This document shows positions 59,617 to 64,000 of a stretch of 64,000 nt of DNA, piece by piece. Source of the stretch: Archegozetes longisetosus (taxonomy: Eukaryota; Arthropoda; Arachnida; Sarcoptiformes; Trhypochthoniidae); assembly GCA_018873245.2 (NCBI GenBank), contig JAEMBT020000001.1, forward strand, positions 10,512,220 through 10,576,219, given 5' to 3'. Both the position numbers and the translations under genes were made by a program. Numbering within the stretch: the first letter of the stretch is position 1; the number at the start of each line of letters is the position of its first letter. The notes under the pieces are model-generated. The model saw only the letters and a list, made by a program, of their open reading frames with translations. It did no database searches and was not told the DNA's origin.

Positions 59617-60772
59617 CTTAGGTTTGGCTTAAAATCTATCAAAAAAATTAAATCTAACACCTAATTGGACCTCCATTGCCAATAATAGTCTTGAATATAC
59701 GACTTAGCATAAATTGACTAAAGTTTGAAGAAATTGAAGCGATGTTTCTTAAAGCATTATCTCTATGTATAAACTCAGTTTTTAGCGTCAATTCGTAGAC
59801 CAAATGGTAGTAAATGCGTACCGAGTTTGTAAATATGTTCTGAAGACTTCGTCTTATGATTTGTGAACGCGATATTAGCCATTTAATTAAAGCCGTGGCC
59901 GCTCACAGGATCACAACTGTCTGATAAGATCTGTTCAATAGTTTCAATGGGTTAGGAGGCGGCGGTTCGGTCGTGATATGAGCCGGCCACTGCTATAATC
60001 AAATGACTAATATCGCATTCAAAAATCATAAGATGAAGTCTTTAGAGCGTATATTCAAGACTATTATTAACAATGGAGGTTCAATTAGGTTTTAGATTTA
60101 ATTTTTTGATAGATTTTGAGCCAATTTTTGAGCTGGTTTTATAATTTTGAAAAGCGTATTTTTGTATTAAATTATGTTATGTAAGAACCAATTAATGCAA
60201 CTAGAAAATCGATAGGTTTTCTGTTAAAACTTGGTATTTGATGTATTATCAAATTTCATTAAATTGTCTAATTCCGTTCAAAAGTTATTCAAAAAATCGA
60301 GTGACTAAAATTTTGAAATAGACTGTATAAATATATAGTTATAAATTTTCGTAAAATAGTGTTCATTTCATTCTTTTCGTCAAAGACTAAAATAATTTCA
60401 ACATAATTTTATGAATTTCTGATTTACCACAGCATAAAAACTTTTCTAGCACTAATCGGTGCCTAAAGAGCACTGGCCGTAATTTTAAACACAAAAATTT
60501 ACAACATCTGAGGCCTAAATCATTCAATGAAAACTATTAATAACAATAAAAAATTAATAAATTACTTTACTTAAGACGAATATAAAAGAATTGGCGCCAC
60601 TTTGGATACTCATGACAGGATTTGTTAAAATAGACTGTTATTCAACTTTCGCTTTATTTATCATTTAGCTTTCCTTTTTATTTTTAAATAGAAAATCATT
60701 CGTCAAAACTGTGATATTGGAGAAAATTAAACTTGACGATCTACTAGAAAAATGAAGTAATAAATCACGAGG

Positions 60773-61362
60773 TAGGGTGACCACCTCTGACTCGTTCCCT
60801 GACAAGACAAAAACATCAAAGGGGGAACCCTAACACATTTTTGAAGAAAATGTCATATTTTTAGCCATCAAAAGTATATTTGGATGCCAAATGATACAAT
60901 CTAATATTAATATATTGAAAATTATTAATCATGTTGATTTTTAAAGTAAAATTTTGTTAGATATAGCATCTTTCAAAAGTTGATTATTCTTTTACTATTA
61001 GACACATGATCGAAAAATTCCTCGCATTTCATTAGAATAAGTGATAGTTATACAAATTTCTATTTTTACTAAATTTACGCTCATTCTGCTTATATCAGCT
61101 GTCCATGAAACTTACATAAACTGAAAGCTCTCTTAACTGAATCATTACCTATAGACATTACAAATGTAGTGGCATTTATTTGATCCTTTAGCATTTGAAA
61201 AATAAATACAACATTTGTGTTTCTAAGAAATAATTTTCTAAACACAGAATTATCTAAATGAAAGTTGAAAAATGGGACCACTAATTATCCCATGGAGACT
61301 TTGGTCTGACGAAATTTTTGTTTTTTATTATTAAAAAAAAGTGAGACGAGTGATCAGCCTAC
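60773..61362. mobile_element. MITE family GGTGACCACC, copy C
   Basis: Starts TAGGGTGACCACC, followed by the inverse of the copy A right-end text (GACAAAAACATCAAAGGGGG). The right end GTGATCAGCCTA is a decayed inverse. It sits exactly at the outer end of the right arm of the inverted duplication. Confidence 0.6.
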
Positions 61363-61467
61363 TTATTGGTGATCATTTAATATTTATCTAATTTTACTGG
61401 AATCTGAACACACTACAACATCGAGTGTGTTCTCAATATGCTTATGGCCCTCACAGCGCAATAGATA

Positions 61468-61468
<1 letters not shown>

Positions 61469-61547
<79 letters not shown>
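61469..61547. repeat. (ATT)n microsatellite
   Basis: About 26 ATT units. Confidence 0.95.
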
Positions 61548-61549
<2 letters not shown>

Positions 61550-61551
<2 letters not shown>

Positions 61552-61648
61552 GAGTTATAATTTTGAAATGAATTCAAACGTGTTTATGCCCAAATCAAAA
61601 TTTAATGGATGTCCGAATGAATTTCATAATCCAATACTTATTTTCTGA
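61550..61648 (+). pseudogene. Possible N-terminal remnant of a GR subfamily B gene
   Basis: After the microsatellite an ATG frame of about 32 codons ends NEFHNPILIF and a stop. The subfamily B genes have N(Q/K)FHNPLLIF at the same distance from their start. No further homology follows. Confidence 0.35.
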
Positions 61649-62663
61649 TTAATATTGATACAGTCTAACTCGGTTATTAACAGTTCGGTTACGTGCAAAC
61701 CTATTAGTTAAAAAATGATATATTAAACATAAACTAATTCAATTATATGTTAAATAGTTGGTATATAGACAAACATGGTTATTCTCTATAACTTATTTTC
61801 TATACATCAGCCAATTGCCTATAAGAGGGTCAGACTTTATCAGTCATTAAAAATATTAATGCGTTGATTATAATTGAGAAAAATGAATACTTAAAATGCA
61901 TTGATTGTTTAATACCTCAATATTGGCGCCATGTTTTTCAGATTGAATGGAACCATTATGAAATATTTCTCTTTTTGGTCTAGATTTGATAGGTTAAATA
62001 AAATTTTGTGTTACTTATAGAACAATGAGCCTATTTACCCGTTTTACACAAGTTTGGCTTTCTGATTCTATTCAAATTGATTAAATTAGATAAAAGAAGT
62101 TTTGGTATGTTTTCGTAAATAGTTATTAGTTATTATAAGTTTTGGGAAATCTTCTTCCACATAGTTTAATTACCAGTTTTTGAATTTTTGGTGAGTTTGA
62201 CCTTGATTTTGCTATTAGCTGAACTTATATGTAAGCTAATAATGATTAATAAATACCGAATGATTGAATCGTTAGTTATTTATTATATTGTAGAGGCTTA
62301 GCACTCGATAGTATTTGTCAAATTTAATTCATTCCAAACAACACTCCATAAGGAAATTCATGATGTATGTTGAGCAGTAGTGCAAGCATTAAAGTAAATT
62401 GACTTTTAAATTACCGGTGTTTTCAAATTTATTTTTATGGTAGCAAACAGATATTAAGTTTCGAGAACTTCTACTTGAAAGCAATACTCATTAATCATTT
62501 GTCAGTATTATTCTGCAAAAGCTTAATTATAAATTTCTTCTGCCTTAAAATAGAAGTATAAAATTACAGGTATGCAAATAGTGAACAACAATAAGTTAGA
62601 CTCAAGATTTCGAGTAAAATTTTGAGTAAAACAACATATTTTAAGCGATAGCAATAGGAAGTG
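61649..62663. other. Upstream region of GR gene 7, nothing recognised
   Basis: AT-rich, no element ends or coding potential seen. Confidence 0.3.
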
Positions 62664-64000
62664 ATGGAGTCATTTAATACAAATAAAGTTTTACCTCAAC
62701 ATATAATTTTGAAGTCTGTTGAAACTCACTTATATAAAATTGGTTTATGTCTCACTAACAATAGTGAGATCAGAACAAGAAACAAATTTCACAACCCTTT
62801 ACTGATTTTCTGCATTATTGGAATATCAATCATCAAAAATATTGTTTCATTAGCACTATCTGAAGAGAATGAACAATTATTGGTAATAACCGGAGACTTT
62901 TATCACTTTCTTGGAATACGAGTGCATTTCAACATAGCTTCTGGTCTGAACATGATTTTAGCCGTATCATCACAATTGATTTATTATTACAATTATAAGA
63001 ACGACATTAAATCTAGTTATCTAAAGGTATTTGAAATGATGTCGGGCTCAGTTTCACCAAAGAGCATTGGATTAACAGATAAAACAAAAATCTTGAGACT
63101 GATAAAATTAACAAAACTTTTGTTTTTTATCTGCAAATTCGTAACTGAGAAAACAATGCCTTTGTGTGGATTCACAATAAGCATATTAGCATTCATTATC
63201 AACTGTTCGATAATGGATACTCTAATTTTTGGTATTCCTTACAGTTTATTATTCTCGTGGATGTGTTATTACGTATTCAGCATTAATATTTGGCAAGTCG
63301 TATATTTGCACATAATTTGTCACTACATCAAAATTAAACTCAAAGAACTCAATAATGAAGCGATTTATTTGTCGGTGAGAACAAAAAACATCAATAGCCT
63401 AACAGTTCATAGTCTCATTCGTTCTTTGAGTTCAATCTTTTCTGAGATCAACGAATACAACAATGATTTTTGGTCAAAATATTTACTAACAGTTTGGTTC
63501 ATTTTTGGATTCTGTATTGTTGTCAGTCTATACGTAATTATATTTCTTGAGATGAATATAATCTGTAGAATTGTGCTGATCTATGCAATTGGAGTACTTG
63601 TACTTATTTTCCTGTTCATCATAAACACCACCTCTTCAGTCAGTTATGAGGTGAATAAATCGCATATACTATTAAATAAACTATTTATTTCGTATAACGG
63701 AACTCATGCGAAAATTGTTTTCAATAAATCCGTTCGTTCTATAGATAACACGAAAATTAAAGTAATTAATAATTTTAAAATAATATAAAAATGTCTTTTA
63801 AAAACAATCTGTTCCTCATTAGTTAATGGCATTCATTGAAAGAGTTGGTAAGAAAAGTATTGGATTTTCGTGTTGGGAGTTGTTTACTGTTAATTATTTC
63901 AGATGCTATGAGGTATTAGATTGTAACTTTTTCAATTTATAGTCCTTGGCTCACTTACGAATATTTTCCATTGAACAGATTCTTTCTCTAATGGCTGTAC
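62664..64000 (+). CDS. GR-like 7TM chemoreceptor, subfamily B, 3'-partial
   Basis: Gene 7. Exon 1 62664-63761 (the ATG at 62664 is preferred over the GTG before it), exon 2 63823-63912 (30 codons, GFSCWELFTVNYF), exon 3 from 63979 (ILSLMAV...) cut by the window edge. Introns are phase 0. It shares with genes 5 and 6 NKFHNPLLIF, GDFYHFLGIRVHFN, MMSGSVSPKSIGLT, ICHYIKIKL, FWSKYLL and MNIICR, but is clearly more distant than those two are from each other. No frame breaks were seen, so it is likely functional. Confidence 0.72.

Larger units (their letters stand above)
49021..60120. mobile_element. Foldback element split by the LTR retroelement
   Basis: After the 3' LTR, GGCTTAAAATCTATC through GAATATACG (59621-59702) is the inverse of 60049-60119. 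The bases just left of the 5' LTR (TCCGTTGC) extend the outer end. Further inside, AGACTTCGTCTTATGATTTG (about 59844-59863) pairs inversely with 60016-60041. The LTR element therefore landed in this foldback unit near its left tip. It is non-coding. Confidence 0.55.
48252..60475. mobile_element. hAT-like element (CAGTG ends) hosting a foldback element and the LTR element
   Basis: The left end CAGTGACTCTTTTGGCGC and, read from the right, CAGTGCTCTTTAGGCACC are inverted copies; a further stretch (AAAAGAGTT against AAAAG-TT) aligns inside. The left-arm homolog shows an uninterrupted sequence here, so the block inserted after the duplication or was lost from the other arm. Without the LTR element the host is about 1.6 kb with no recognised transposase. 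No clean target duplication was seen. Confidence 0.5.
44737..60772 (-). repeat. Inverted segmental duplication, right arm (interrupted)
   Basis: Reverse-complement partner of 35487-38530. Homology is continuous over 44737-46951, is interrupted by an insertion (about 46952-48057), resumes at 48058-48245, is interrupted again by the nested block 48252-60475, and ends with 60490-60772 (for example the inverse of GATTAGGCCTCAAATGTTGT near 60505). Confidence 0.8.

Noticed and set aside
61427-61550. Open frame with a long poly-Ile run
   Set aside because: Created by an (ATT)n microsatellite; only the part after it was kept as a possible GR relic.

Overview
This is an AT-rich, repeat-laden eukaryotic window with short introns. 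It is most likely from an arthropod. A cluster of gustatory-receptor-like (GR) genes beside a short ionotropic receptor and an envelope-bearing Ty3/Gypsy element would suit a chelicerate such as a mite, but nothing in the sequence fixes the species.

Main content: seven GR-like 7TM receptors fall in two subfamilies. Subfamily A has four: about 1-1663, broken and running off the left edge; 12468-14206; 23444-24790; and 32312-33752. Subfamily B has three: 36731-38127; 45035-46429 on the minus strand; and 62664 to the right edge. All share one architecture: a large first exon of about 1.1 kb, then a 90-96 nt exon, then a last exon of about 60-75 nt, joined by two phase-0 introns. I rebuilt the small exons by hand; they are invisible to simple ORF calling. 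An ionotropic receptor (16990-19303, minus) has seven exons with one frame break. A four-exon carboxylesterase (3787-6669, minus) rebuilds to exactly 542 codons.

Right half: the two subfamily B genes at 36.7 and 46.4 kb are the arms of an inverted segmental duplication (about 35487-38530 versus 44737-48245 plus 60490-60772). The unique spacer holds a TAF1A-like Pol I factor gene, an orphan fragment of a second TAF1A copy and a PC4/SUB1-like ORF. The right arm is split by a nest of insertions: a hAT-like element with CAGTG ends, a foldback element inside it, and inside that a 10.6 kb envelope-bearing Ty3/Gypsy (errantivirus-like) element. That element has nearly identical LTRs, a 4-bp target duplication, and separate gag, protease, pol and broken env frames.

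The remaining intergenic space is mostly small DNA elements (hAT-like MITEs with 8-9 bp target duplications, foldback elements, two Tc1/mariner remnants), a tRNA-derived SINE, microsatellites and decayed gene pieces (a VEGFR/PDGFR-like Ig fragment, GR exon remnants). No tRNA, rRNA, CRISPR or bacterial-type feature was seen.

Most gene breaks here need just one missing base, often in an A or T run. That points either to residual assembly error or to recent decay. The gag-protease junction differs: it carries a proper -1 frameshift signal.
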